The notes below the pieces were generated by a model that saw nothing but the letters and a program-made list of their open reading frames with translations, was not told where the DNA came from and made no database searches. 64,000 bases of DNA, from NCBI RefSeq assembly GCF_016595505.1, contig NZ_JAENIL010000009.1, positions 62,001 to 126,000 on the forward strand, written 5' to 3'. How positions within the stretch are numbered: position 1 is the first letter of the stretch; every line of letters begins with the position of its first letter. Below, one piece after another: positions 36,087-43,958 of this stretch. A program made the translations under genes and the position numbers. The DNA comes from Pelagicoccus mobilis. GTDB lineage: Bacteria; Verrucomicrobiota; Verrucomicrobiia; Opitutales; Opitutaceae.

Positions 36087-37045
36087 GCGCGTTGAAAAAG
36101 ATCGATCCATCCACAAAACAAGTCCCCGGCAGTTCGGACCGCCTTGGGGCGGTATTGCCAAAGAGGTCGTTTGGCCGTTCTGGAGAGCTTGTTACCAACT
36201 TAGGCGTCGGAGGCTGGCACATCGGCAACGCCGATGGCGAGTCGACTGCCCAAGAAATAATCGAGAGTGCCCTAGAAGAAGGTATTCGCTTCTTCGATAC
36301 CGCTCCGAGCTACCAGGATGGGCGTTCTGAATACAGGTACGGCAAGTTTCTCGTTCCCAATTACCGCGACGACGTTTTCCTGCTCACAAAAACCAAAGCG
36401 AGAACCGGTGCCGAAGCCATAGCAGAAATCGAAACAAGCCTCGCTCGCATGAAGACGGATCGAATCGACGCCGTTCTCATGCATGCGATCAGCTCTAATG
36501 ACGATGCGGATGAACGGCGAGCCCTCGAGGTCGTCGAAGGATTTCAAAAAGCGAAAGAGCAAGGCAAGGTCCGCTACCTAGGCTTCTCAGGTCACCTCGA
36601 CACAAAGGCCAACCTGCATGCCCTAGAAATATGGGGGGAAGCAATCGATGTTTCCCTCTGCCCAGTCAACGCGATTGATCCATCCGACAGCGATAGCTTT
36701 ATCACGAACGTGCTTCCTAAGATGGTGGAAATGGGCGTGGCTCCCCTCGCCATGAAGTCCGCAGCGTATGGAAACTTCTTCACTCAAGCGGTCGAGATTG
36801 AAGGATTGGATACAGTCCCTGTGATTCCGGGGAGAGTTAGCATGAAGGATGCCTTCGAGTTCGTATTGGCTCAGTCGATATGTTGCTGGGTCAGCGGAAT
36901 GGATAGTCCTGAGTTCGTCGCAAAAAACGCCAAAATAGCGCGGGAGTTCAAAGGCATGGACAAGGCAAGGTGCGATGCGATCGTCGCGCAAGTAGCAGCC
37001 TATCGGGACAACAAGGAAATCGAGATTTATAGACGTTGGGGCTGA
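36083..37045 (+). CDS. Aldo/keto reductase with intact catalytic tetrad
   Basis: The GTG at 36083 has a perfect AGGAGG and overlaps the preceding TGA (GTGA), giving 320 residues with no export signal. The NAD(P)H-dependent AKR barrel is complete, with tetrad D72 (FFDTA), Y77 (PSYQDG), K103 (LLTKTK) and H134 (VLMHAI), and YLGFSGH in strand 6. Such enzymes oxidise or reduce sugar carbonyl or aldehyde groups; in a permease, SDR and Ldh context, an L-fucose- or galactose-dehydrogenase-like role is plausible (inference). It is closely related to the gene at 50523 (shared DRLGA.LPKR.FGR start and TKTKARTGAEA). Confidence 0.92.
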   Translation: MSALKKIDPSTKQVPGSSDRLGAVLPKRSFGRSGELVTNLGVGGWHIGNADGESTAQEIIESALEEGIRFFDTAPSYQDGRSEYRYGKFLVPNYRDDVFLLTKTKARTGAEAIAEIETSLARMKTDRIDAVLMHAISSNDDADERRALEVVEGFQKAKEQGKVRYLGFSGHLDTKANLHALEIWGEAIDVSLCPVNAIDPSDSDSFITNVLPKMVEMGVAPLAMKSAAYGNFFTQAVEIEGLDTVPVIPGRVSMKDAFEFVLAQSICCWVSGMDSPEFVAKNAKIAREFKGMDKARCDAIVAQVAAYRDNKEIEIYRRWG

Positions 37046-37146
37046 GTCCCCGTCTTCACATACACCGCTAGAAGACACCGAACCATCGGAGATCTTTCTA
37101 ACACAACAGAACATACTGATCCTAGAGTTGGATCAAATGAGCTACT

Positions 37147-38586
37147 ATGGAAACAGCGAGCCAAGCAACTGTCCTTGATCAAGAGGCAAACCATCACGAA
37201 TCAAATAAAGGAGCGTTTATGGTATTGGCGCTGCTCTTTTTCATGTGGGGATTCATCACCTGCCTGAATGACATTTTGATCCCATACCTGAAAGCCGTTT
37301 TCGAGCTGAGCTATTTTCAGGCGATGCTCGTACAGTTCGCATTCTTCGGAGCATACTTCGTAGGATCAGTCGTCTACTTCATCGTCTCTTCCTCAATTGG
37401 AGATCCGATCGCCAAGATGGGGTACAAGAACGGGATCATACTCGGACTCGTCATCTCCGCTACCGGCTGCGCCCTATTCGTTCCCGCAGCAGCCTATCAC
37501 GTTTACGCGTTCTTCCTCGGAGCCCTGTTCTGTCTCGGCATTGGATTAACCGTTCTGCAAATAGCGGCTAATCCTTATGTCGCCATATTGGGTAAACCTG
37601 AAAACGCCTCGAGCCGTCTAAATCTCGCCCAAGGCTTCAACTCGTTTGGTTATACGATCGCTCCAGCGATTGGTGGATACCTCATCTTCAGTTTCTTTGG
37701 AGGAGAAGGCGTAATCGGTTCGGACGCACTCAAGGTACCCTATCTCGGCTTAAGCGCCCTCTTTCTGCTACTCGCCTTCTGCGTCAAACTCTATTCCTTG
37801 CCGAACCTAACGGAAGGCCAGCACATTGAAAAGGGCTTGGCTGTTCTCAGGTATCGACACCTCGTGCTCGGAATTATCGCTATCTTCATGTACGTCGGAG
37901 GAGAGGTTACAGTGGGTAGCCTCTTGGTTAACTTCTTCGGTCTACCTGAGATCGCGGGGCTTAATGAACATGAGGCCTCCGCCTACCTATCTCTTTTCTG
38001 GGGCGGAGCCATGATCGGACGCTTTCTCGGCGCCATCTCGTTGAGCGACATGCAGGACAGCCGAAAGATGAAAATCATGGTCGGAACCGCTGCCGCCACC
38101 TTGCTGGTTATCTATCTCGTCACCTATCTCAACACCGGTATTTCGTTTCTCGAGATCTGGCCTTTCGTTCTTTTCATTTTTCTTAACCTCTTCGCATTCA
38201 AGCTTGGACAGTCAAAAGCGCACCGCACCTTAGCAGTCTTCTCGGTCTCGGTCATGGTCCTCCTTGCCCTTGTGGTAACGACAACAGGAGCTGTCGCCTT
38301 CTGGTGCGTGATAGCGATAGGCCTCTTTAACTCAATCATGTGGTCAAACGTATTTACCTTGGCGATACGTGGGCTCGGAAAGCACACCAGCCAAGCCTCC
38401 TCCCTCCTGGTCATGGCGATCCTAGGGGGTGCGCTCGTACCCTTAGCTCAAGGAGCACTCGCCGACATCGCAGGCGTGCAATTGTCCTTCGCCCTCCCAA
38501 TAATCTGCTACGCCTATCTCTGCTATTATGGCGTAAGTGGATACAAAATACGCTCCTCGGACTTCGCGCAAAAAGGAGAGAGTTAA
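37147..38586 (+). CDS. FHS-family sugar:proton symporter (MFS)
   Basis: A 479-residue, twelve-helix major facilitator of the fucose-galactose-glucose symporter family: FFMWGFITCLNDILIPYLK, QIAANPYVAILG, SSRLNLAQGFNSFGYTIAP, and SNVFTLAIRGLGKHTSQASSLLVMAILGGA in the C-terminal half. D42 corresponds to Asp46 of E. coli FucP, but the residue matching its essential Glu135 is Q138 (LQIAANP), as in glucose/galactose-type members. It therefore imports a monosaccharide, but fucose specificity is not assured and I give no symbol. It lies between an AKR and two dehydrogenase genes in one operon-like row. Confidence 0.93.
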   Translation: METASQATVLDQEANHHESNKGAFMVLALLFFMWGFITCLNDILIPYLKAVFELSYFQAMLVQFAFFGAYFVGSVVYFIVSSSIGDPIAKMGYKNGIILGLVISATGCALFVPAAAYHVYAFFLGALFCLGIGLTVLQIAANPYVAILGKPENASSRLNLAQGFNSFGYTIAPAIGGYLIFSFFGGEGVIGSDALKVPYLGLSALFLLLAFCVKLYSLPNLTEGQHIEKGLAVLRYRHLVLGIIAIFMYVGGEVTVGSLLVNFFGLPEIAGLNEHEASAYLSLFWGGAMIGRFLGAISLSDMQDSRKMKIMVGTAAATLLVIYLVTYLNTGISFLEIWPFVLFIFLNLFAFKLGQSKAHRTLAVFSVSVMVLLALVVTTTGAVAFWCVIAIGLFNSIMWSNVFTLAIRGLGKHTSQASSLLVMAILGGALVPLAQGALADIAGVQLSFALPIICYAYLCYYGVSGYKIRSSDFAQKGES

Positions 38587-38614
38587 ATTTAATCACAACC
38601 GGAGAATCAACATT

Positions 38615-39397
38615 ATGAGACTTGAAAACAAAAAGGTTGTCGTCACTGGAGCTGCATGCGGGATCGGCAAAGCGATCGCTCAACGTTTCGCCCGCGAAGG
38701 AGCAACGGTGTGCATCTTGGATATTAACGATGGCGAAGCAGCCAAAGTGGTTGAAGGAATTCGCGAGAAAGGTGGAAACGCTCACGCCTTTCATTGCGAT
38801 GTCGGCGACTCCGCTGCAGTCGGAGCGGCCTTTGACGCTGCCCTTGAAACGATGGGAGGCATCGACGTCTTGATCAACAACACAGGAGTCATCCGCCAAT
38901 CTCCCGTCATCGAGACTTCGGAAGAGGATTGGGACCATATCATAAAGACGAATCTAAAGAGCGTCTTCCTCTGCACTCAACGGGCTTTAAAAGAAATGGT
39001 AGCAGCTGGAAATGGCGGGCGAATCGTAGGTATTTCAAGTATCCACTCCGTATTGAGCGAACCGAACTGCTGCCACTATACGGCTTCGAAAGGCGGCATG
39101 GAATCCTTCTTGCGAACAGTGGCCACAGAGATGGCTCCTCACAAAATCACAGCTAACTTCATCCGCCCGGGAGCGACCTACACGGAACTGACTGTACCGA
39201 TGTACACCGAATCAGTCAAAAACGCTCTCTACAAACGAGTGCCTCTAGCTGAGATCGCAGAAGCTTCTTGGATAGCGAACGCTGCCCTCTTTTTGGCAAG
39301 CGACGAATCACGCTACATGACTGGCCAAGATATCACCATCGATGGTGGATTCGTTATGGATGGGTCGCTTCCGGATGCGGAATATTGGGAGGAGTAA
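38615..39397 (+). CDS. Short-chain dehydrogenase/reductase (SDR), sugar or sugar-acid type
   Basis: The start at 38615 (260 residues) gives the classic beginning MRLENKKVVVTGAACGIGKA; the longer frame overlaps the permease end. TGxxxGIG at 11-18 binds the cofactor, D36 at the end of strand 2 favours NAD(H), and the active site has S142 (GISS), Y155 and K159 (YTASK). NNTG replaces the usual NNAG. The C terminus DITIDGGFVMDGS is typical of sugar and sugar-acid dehydrogenases. In context it could oxidise a 2-keto-3-deoxy aldonate or the free sugar (inference). It is 28 bp after the permease stop and 7 bp before the Ldh-type gene. Confidence 0.93.
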   Translation: MRLENKKVVVTGAACGIGKAIAQRFAREGATVCILDINDGEAAKVVEGIREKGGNAHAFHCDVGDSAAVGAAFDAALETMGGIDVLINNTGVIRQSPVIETSEEDWDHIIKTNLKSVFLCTQRALKEMVAAGNGGRIVGISSIHSVLSEPNCCHYTASKGGMESFLRTVATEMAPHKITANFIRPGATYTELTVPMYTESVKNALYKRVPLAEIAEASWIANAALFLASDESRYMTGQDITIDGGFVMDGSLPDAEYWEE

Positions 39398-39404
39398 GCA
39401 GAAG

Positions 39405-40499
39405 ATGGCTTCAAACAGCGAACGAGAAGAACTGATCGACGTCTCAAGTATCCACATACAGTCTGATGAATTACGCTCTTGGGGCATATCCTGCCTTGAA
39501 GCGATGGGCGTACCATCTGCTCATGCTGAGATAATAATTGAGGGGCTCGTAAACACGAGTCTCTGGGGAATCGACTCTCACGGGATCGCTCGCTTACCCC
39601 ACTATCTGAATAGACTGGAAGCGGGCTCTCTAAACCCTTCCCCTGAAGTCAACATCGAGAGTACCGGTCCCTGCTCATCCAATGTCAATGGCGACCATGG
39701 GCTCGGTATCTACGTCATGCACCGAGCTGCGGAAGAAGCGATCCAAGTCGCTCAAACCAACGGTATCGGCATTGTTGGAGTACGGGAATCGTCGCATTGC
39801 GGAGCGATCGGCCTATACGGGAGAATGATTGCCGAACAGGGATTACTAGCAATCGTCTTCACTCACTCCGATTCCTTTGTAGCCCCACACAATGGATACA
39901 AGAAATTTCTCGGAACCAACCCGATCTGCATTGCGACGCCGAACAAAAACGGCCCGCCCGTTTGCCTCGACATGGCAACCAGCGCGATCCCCTTCAACTA
40001 CATCATGAACGCCCGCAACGAGGACCGTGAGATCCCATCAAACGTTGCGTATGGAATGGATGGGGACGAAACCACCAACCCACATGAGGTCACGAGTTTG
40101 CGTCCAATGGCTGAACACAAGGGTTATGCGCTCGCCATGATGATCGACTTAATCTGCGGACCACTCAACGGCATGCCGTTCGGCTTGCACATCCCCCAGA
40201 TGTACAACGACCTCGAGCACAAGCGGCATCTGGGATCTTTCCTTATGGCCATTGATCCCAATCGTTTTTTTGGAGGAGAGTCCTTCTCTACCTCAGTCGC
40301 GTCTATGGCTAATGAAGCCCGCCAGCAACCGTCAAAGCGACCAGAAGAACCGGTTCTCGCTCCCGGAGATGATCAATACGCCTCGAAAAAGAAGAGGCTC
40401 GAGACCGGAATTCCAGTAGAGGCAGGTCTCGCAGCCCAGATGAAAGAATGGTCAGCGAAGCTGGCAGTTGAATTGCCAGCCGGAATTGCAGGCAAATAA
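39405..40499 (+). CDS. Ldh family (malate/L-lactate-type) NAD(P) oxidoreductase
   Basis: The ATG at 39405, 7 bp after the SDR stop and preceded by GGGAGGAG, gives 364 residues. Family motifs of the LDH2/MDH2 group are clear: SLWGIDSHGIARLPHYLNRL with H59, ESSHCGAIGLYGRMIAE, HSDSFVAPHNGYKKFLGTNPICIATPN, CLDMATSAIPFNY and EHKGYALAMMIDLICGPLNG. Members reduce 2-keto acids such as pyruvate, ureidoglycolate precursors or 2,3-diketo sugars with NAD(P)H. Placed after the SDR, it may act on a keto acid made from the imported sugar, for example lactate/pyruvate interconversion (inference). Confidence 0.92.
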   Translation: MASNSEREELIDVSSIHIQSDELRSWGISCLEAMGVPSAHAEIIIEGLVNTSLWGIDSHGIARLPHYLNRLEAGSLNPSPEVNIESTGPCSSNVNGDHGLGIYVMHRAAEEAIQVAQTNGIGIVGVRESSHCGAIGLYGRMIAEQGLLAIVFTHSDSFVAPHNGYKKFLGTNPICIATPNKNGPPVCLDMATSAIPFNYIMNARNEDREIPSNVAYGMDGDETTNPHEVTSLRPMAEHKGYALAMMIDLICGPLNGMPFGLHIPQMYNDLEHKRHLGSFLMAIDPNRFFGGESFSTSVASMANEARQQPSKRPEEPVLAPGDDQYASKKKRLETGIPVEAGLAAQMKEWSAKLAVELPAGIAGK

Positions 40500-40510
40500 A
40501 CGGCACACCA

Positions 40511-40702
40511 TTATCGAGCCAACCTCTTCAAACGAGCTAGCCCAAACGCGAGAACTACAAGCAAAAGCGTCCACAAAACAACGCTTCCGTTCCCAGACTC
40601 CACTCCCGCACTATGGGAATGAGGCACCGCTGAAGAGTGAGCAAACGCAGTTGTCGCAATAGAGCAGATTGCAAGTAGTAGAGAAATTTTAGGCATCTTC
40701 AT
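40511..40702 (-). CDS. Small secreted or membrane protein, His-rich linker
   Basis: A 63-residue product: signal-like MKMPKISLLLAICSIATTAFA, a linker HSSAVPHSHSAGVESGNGS with three His, a hydrophobic helix VVLWTLLLVVLAFGL and a basic end ARLKRLAR. The helix plus Arg/Lys tail resembles a minimal C-terminal sorting or anchor segment without a PEP or LPXTG motif. It lies 23 bp downstream of the GH71/99-like gene on the same strand and may share its transcript. No family recognised. Confidence 0.55.
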   Translation of the reverse strand: MKMPKISLLLAICSIATTAFAHSSAVPHSHSAGVESGNGSVVLWTLLLVVLAFGLARLKRLAR

Positions 40703-40725
40703 TTTAGGACTTTCGTATCCAGTTT

Positions 40726-42126
40726 TTAGTTTTGTTGATATTTTCTCACAGGGAGATCACCCGTGATCTTGAGCTCGCGACGTAGAAGCCTTCCACCTTC
40801 CCCCGTGAGCCAAAGGTAGTGGTCATCGGGAACAACCCCGTAATCAAGGAAACGGGATTCGCCCACAGGAGGGTCTTGATCCACTTTTAGGATACAAGTC
40901 CCTTCGTCGACCTCATCGAACATGGCAATGTAAACCGTCTCGATCCCAACTCTAGCAATCGTCTCGAACTGCGACCAAAGAAACGCTCCCTCTAAGCGAG
41001 GAATTTGATTGTAGGTTGCCGTAGCTACCCTGCCCTTCTTCAAATTCCCCCAACTAAACCCAGGGAATGCAACAGGCAGGTACTCGATCCCACGCTCTTC
41101 GCACCAAGCGAAGTCTCCCTTGTAGTAAAGCTCCGCCTGCAGAGCCGCTTGACGCGGAGTTCTGTAGCGCCCGACGCTCCAAGGACTAATCACATCCGCC
41201 AATTCAAAAATGGGATGCGCATCTTCGATCGCTAGGGCATCGCGTTCTCCAGTACGCCATGCGTAAGGAACCCCCAGCATCACAGAACACCCGCCAAACT
41301 CAGGATCGTTCTTCAAAAACTCAACCAGTTCCCTACACTCCTCCAAAGTATAGCGACGATCTTCGCTCGCAAATCCAACTCCCCAAATGGACACCAGAGG
41401 CTTTCCGTTAACCGTCATGTAATTTGGCTCGTCCGTCACCTTCATCAACCCCTTCAAACGCTTCCAGTCTTCAATGACGAGATCCCGGATCTCACCCTTT
41501 CTCAAGCCACTTAAGTCATACATCACCGCATAGCTACGACCATGCCGGCGGGCTCCAGTGCGAACATTGTCGAGAACGACGTTGCGACTCCCGTATCTGC
41601 CGGGCGAACGGAGAGCGACCCCAAATCGCTGGTAAAAGGCCCCGTCGATTCCGTACTCTTTCATCCAGGAAAAGTGGCGATCCACAGTATCCGGATGCAT
41701 GCTAGAAATCACGTTTGCCACCCGACCGTCCTGGTGACGAAACTCCGTTGGGTACAGCTCAGTCGGCCCAGCGTCCTCCGTGTTATGCCAGAAATCGATA
41801 GCGGCTACGCCCGGCTCAAAGATCCGCTTCTTATTCTCGGATAAACCGTAGTGCATCCACTCGACGCCTCCACCATCACCTTTGGGACCAAACCAACCTT
41901 GATAGCCAGTCAGCACTTTGCCGCGCAATCCCTCCGAGTCGACAGGGGCGGCTGGAATCCCCTCATCAATCGGTTTCATGTCAGCGAATACCTCTGCAAA
42001 GTTCTCTCCAATCTCCACATAGAGAGGAGCTGTCGTGCTCGCGTTTTCGAACGTCGTACACGAGACCGCAAAAACCGCGATTAATGCCAATGCTGCACTA
42101 TTAAAAATTCCCTTCATCAGTTTCAT
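40726..42126 (-). CDS. GH71/99-like glycosidase lipoprotein
   Basis: A 466-residue protein with a lipoprotein signal (AALALIAVFAVSC, Cys about 23). The mature part has the pattern of the GH71/GH99-like TIM-barrel group found in Bacteroidetes and Verrucomicrobia: VLTGYQGWFGPKGDGG, WMHYG, YPTEFRHQDG, TVDRHFSWMKEYGIDGAFYQRFG, GRSYAVMYDLSG, KPLVSIWGVGF, DVISPWSVGRYR, GAFLWSQFETIARVGIETVYIAMFDEVDEGT. GH99 enzymes are endo-alpha-mannosidases or mannanases; GH71 act on alpha-1,3-glucan. The two carboxylates in MFDEVDEG could be catalytic, but assignment to either family is not certain. Likely anchored in the outer membrane or periplasm. Confidence 0.85.
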   Translation of the reverse strand: MKLMKGIFNSAALALIAVFAVSCTTFENASTTAPLYVEIGENFAEVFADMKPIDEGIPAAPVDSEGLRGKVLTGYQGWFGPKGDGGGVEWMHYGLSENKKRIFEPGVAAIDFWHNTEDAGPTELYPTEFRHQDGRVANVISSMHPDTVDRHFSWMKEYGIDGAFYQRFGVALRSPGRYGSRNVVLDNVRTGARRHGRSYAVMYDLSGLRKGEIRDLVIEDWKRLKGLMKVTDEPNYMTVNGKPLVSIWGVGFASEDRRYTLEECRELVEFLKNDPEFGGCSVMLGVPYAWRTGERDALAIEDAHPIFELADVISPWSVGRYRTPRQAALQAELYYKGDFAWCEERGIEYLPVAFPGFSWGNLKKGRVATATYNQIPRLEGAFLWSQFETIARVGIETVYIAMFDEVDEGTCILKVDQDPPVGESRFLDYGVVPDDHYLWLTGEGGRLLRRELKITGDLPVRKYQQN

Positions 42127-42170
42127 ACTCCGCTCCGGCGGTTTCCTTACTATTTACAATATTTAGGCTC

Positions 42171-42199
42171 TGCGGTGCGTCGCAAGCGACGACCCTACA
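42171..42199. repeat. 29-bp repeat, inverted copy at 43888-43916
   Basis: The 29 bases beginning TGCGGTGCGTCGC and ending GACCCTACA are the reverse complement of 43888-43916 at 28 of 29 positions. The pair flanks the sulfatase gene 42255-43877. Internally GCGTCGC/GCGACG forms a small hairpin. Confidence 0.85.
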
Positions 42200-42215
42200 A
42201 TATCGATTTGTAGGG
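42193..42215. terminator. Hairpin downstream of the sulfatase gene
   Basis: CCCTACAA (42193-42200) and TTGTAGGG (42208-42215) are perfect 8-bp arms around a 7-base loop, 40 bp after the stop at 42255 on the minus strand. No T run follows, so termination is only possible, not shown. Confidence 0.4.
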
Positions 42216-42254
42216 CTGGCGCTCGCCGCCATGCCGCTTCAGCAACTCTCCATT

Positions 42255-43877
42255 TCACTCTGAAAACTCCCCAAACGGCCGCTCCTCGAAGGTCCTCAAA
42301 TACTCGCTCAGTTTTGCTTTCATCGCTTCAACCACCTCAGGGTTCGAGGCCGCGATGTTCTTCTCCTCCATCGGATCGGCATGCAAATCGTAGAGCTGAT
42401 CCTTGTCGAAATAGTGCGGATTCGTCTGGGCGGCGTGATAACCGAGGTGGCTGTTTCGAGTCAGGTAAGGTAGGTCGCGCTTCGGCCCCTGATACTCAGG
42501 AAAACGCTCACCGCGGGCGATCTGCTCCTGTACATGCTTGGGGTAGCGAACCGCGATGTATTTCCAACGCTCCGTCTTTACCCCGCGAGCATAGCCGATT
42601 TCAGAAAAAATCGTTTCGTGAATACGCGTCTCTCCATTGGAATCAAAAACAGGCGTCAGACTCTTTCCGTCCAGAGATTCACTATCCTCGACTCCAGCGA
42701 CTTCGTAAAAGGTCGGGACCAGATCAACGAGCGAAACCAAGCCATCAAAACGGCTACCTTCCTTAACCTTCCCTGGCCATCTGACAATCATCGGCACGCG
42801 CATTCCTCCTTCGTGCAGAGTTGCCTTACCTGTTCTCCACGCCCCGTGATCCGAGATCAGAATAACCAACGTGTTTTCAGCCACACCTACATCCTCAAGC
42901 TTCTGCATGAGGGCACCCACTCCAGCATCCATCCAGCTCAAGTAAGCCGTATCTTCTGGAAATCCCTTTTCGACGACAGTCTCAACTAGCTCCGAACGCT
43001 CCGGCATGAAGGAATAATCATACTCTTTAATTCCTTCCGCCGTAATTCGCGGGTCCGCGTCCATGGAGTACTTGTACTTTCCGGTCTGCTTATCTTTCAC
43101 CCAAGGATTAGGGCCGTGCGGCAACGTGGTCGAAAAGTAGAGAAAGAAGGGATCATCCTCTTCCTCAACCGTATCCAGAAATTGAAGCGCTGCTCGAGTC
43201 GTCCACTCTAGATTGTGCACCTCGGCCTCCCGATTGTACTGCTCCTTGAGGTTCGCCGTATAGAAGCCATTCACGTAATCCCAGCCAAACTTCTGCATCC
43301 AACCCGTCCATACGCCATTGTTGTGTTCCATCGCCGCTGACACCCTTGGGTCAAACGGATCGTCGTCGAGACCGTAAGAACGAAGCCCCTTCCGATCCCA
43401 CCTCTTCGGTCCATGAATAGCGTCATGGCGGATCAAGTGCGATTTTCCAACAAAAGCTGTTCGGTAACCACCTGTTTTCAACACACGCGCAACATTCGAC
43501 CGATCCTCCTCAAGCTCGATCACATTGCCGGGACGCGCCATTTCTCCCTTGGGAAACAACTCAAGAAAACGCGGCCCTTCGCAGCGACTCGCATACCGTC
43601 CGGTTAAAAACGAGTACCTCGACGGACCGCAAACTGGAGAAGCCGCATTCGCATCCCCGAAGATCATCCCCTCTGAAGCGAGCTCGTCTACGTGCGGCGA
43701 ATACACGTTCGCTCCGTAGGCTCCCCAGGAGTCGGGTTCTCGCTTACCGGGATACGGCTCTGCAAACGGGCTCTGATCGTCTGTAACGATCAAGAGGATG
43801 TTGGGACGTTCCGCGTTTTCGGCGATTAGACTGAGAGCGGTCGCAAATATCGCGAGAATGATGGTAACTGTCTTCAT
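42255..43877 (-). CDS. Exported type I sulfatase (540 aa)
   Basis: Signal peptide MKTVTIILAIFATALSLIAE, then IVTDDQSPFAEPYPG (DD at 33-34), a long insertion before the active site, CGPSR with C83 followed by YSFLTGRYASRCEGPR, FVGKSHLIRHD, and ILISDHGAWRTGKATLHEGGMRVPMIV. The GKSH (instead of GKWH) block and SRCEGPRF segment set it apart from the other sulfatases. C-terminal residues FEERPFGEFSE are acidic, unlike the basic tails downstream. It lies between an inverted pair of 29-bp repeats, so it could have moved or been duplicated as a unit. Substrate unknown. Confidence 0.94.
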   Translation of the reverse strand: MKTVTIILAIFATALSLIAENAERPNILLIVTDDQSPFAEPYPGKREPDSWGAYGANVYSPHVDELASEGMIFGDANAASPVCGPSRYSFLTGRYASRCEGPRFLELFPKGEMARPGNVIELEEDRSNVARVLKTGGYRTAFVGKSHLIRHDAIHGPKRWDRKGLRSYGLDDDPFDPRVSAAMEHNNGVWTGWMQKFGWDYVNGFYTANLKEQYNREAEVHNLEWTTRAALQFLDTVEEEDDPFFLYFSTTLPHGPNPWVKDKQTGKYKYSMDADPRITAEGIKEYDYSFMPERSELVETVVEKGFPEDTAYLSWMDAGVGALMQKLEDVGVAENTLVILISDHGAWRTGKATLHEGGMRVPMIVRWPGKVKEGSRFDGLVSLVDLVPTFYEVAGVEDSESLDGKSLTPVFDSNGETRIHETIFSEIGYARGVKTERWKYIAVRYPKHVQEQIARGERFPEYQGPKRDLPYLTRNSHLGYHAAQTNPHYFDKDQLYDLHADPMEEKNIAASNPEVVEAMKAKLSEYLRTFEERPFGEFSE

Positions 43878-43887
43878 CTCTAATGTT

Positions 43888-43916
43888 TGTAGGGTCGTCG
43901 CTCGCGACGCACCGCA
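43888..43916. repeat. 29-bp repeat, inverted copy of 42171-42199
   Basis: Begins TGTAGGGTCGTCGC and ends GACGCACCGCA. It sits in the 81-bp gap between the sulfatase genes 42255 and 43959, just upstream of the start at 43877. Confidence 0.85.
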
Positions 43917-43958
43917 CCAGAAAGATCAAACCAACGCGGCGTGACGCAAGCGTCAGCT

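Noticed and set aside
37147-38586. Calling the permease fucP
   Set aside because: The residue matching the essential Glu of FucP is Gln, so family membership is clear but fucose specificity is not.
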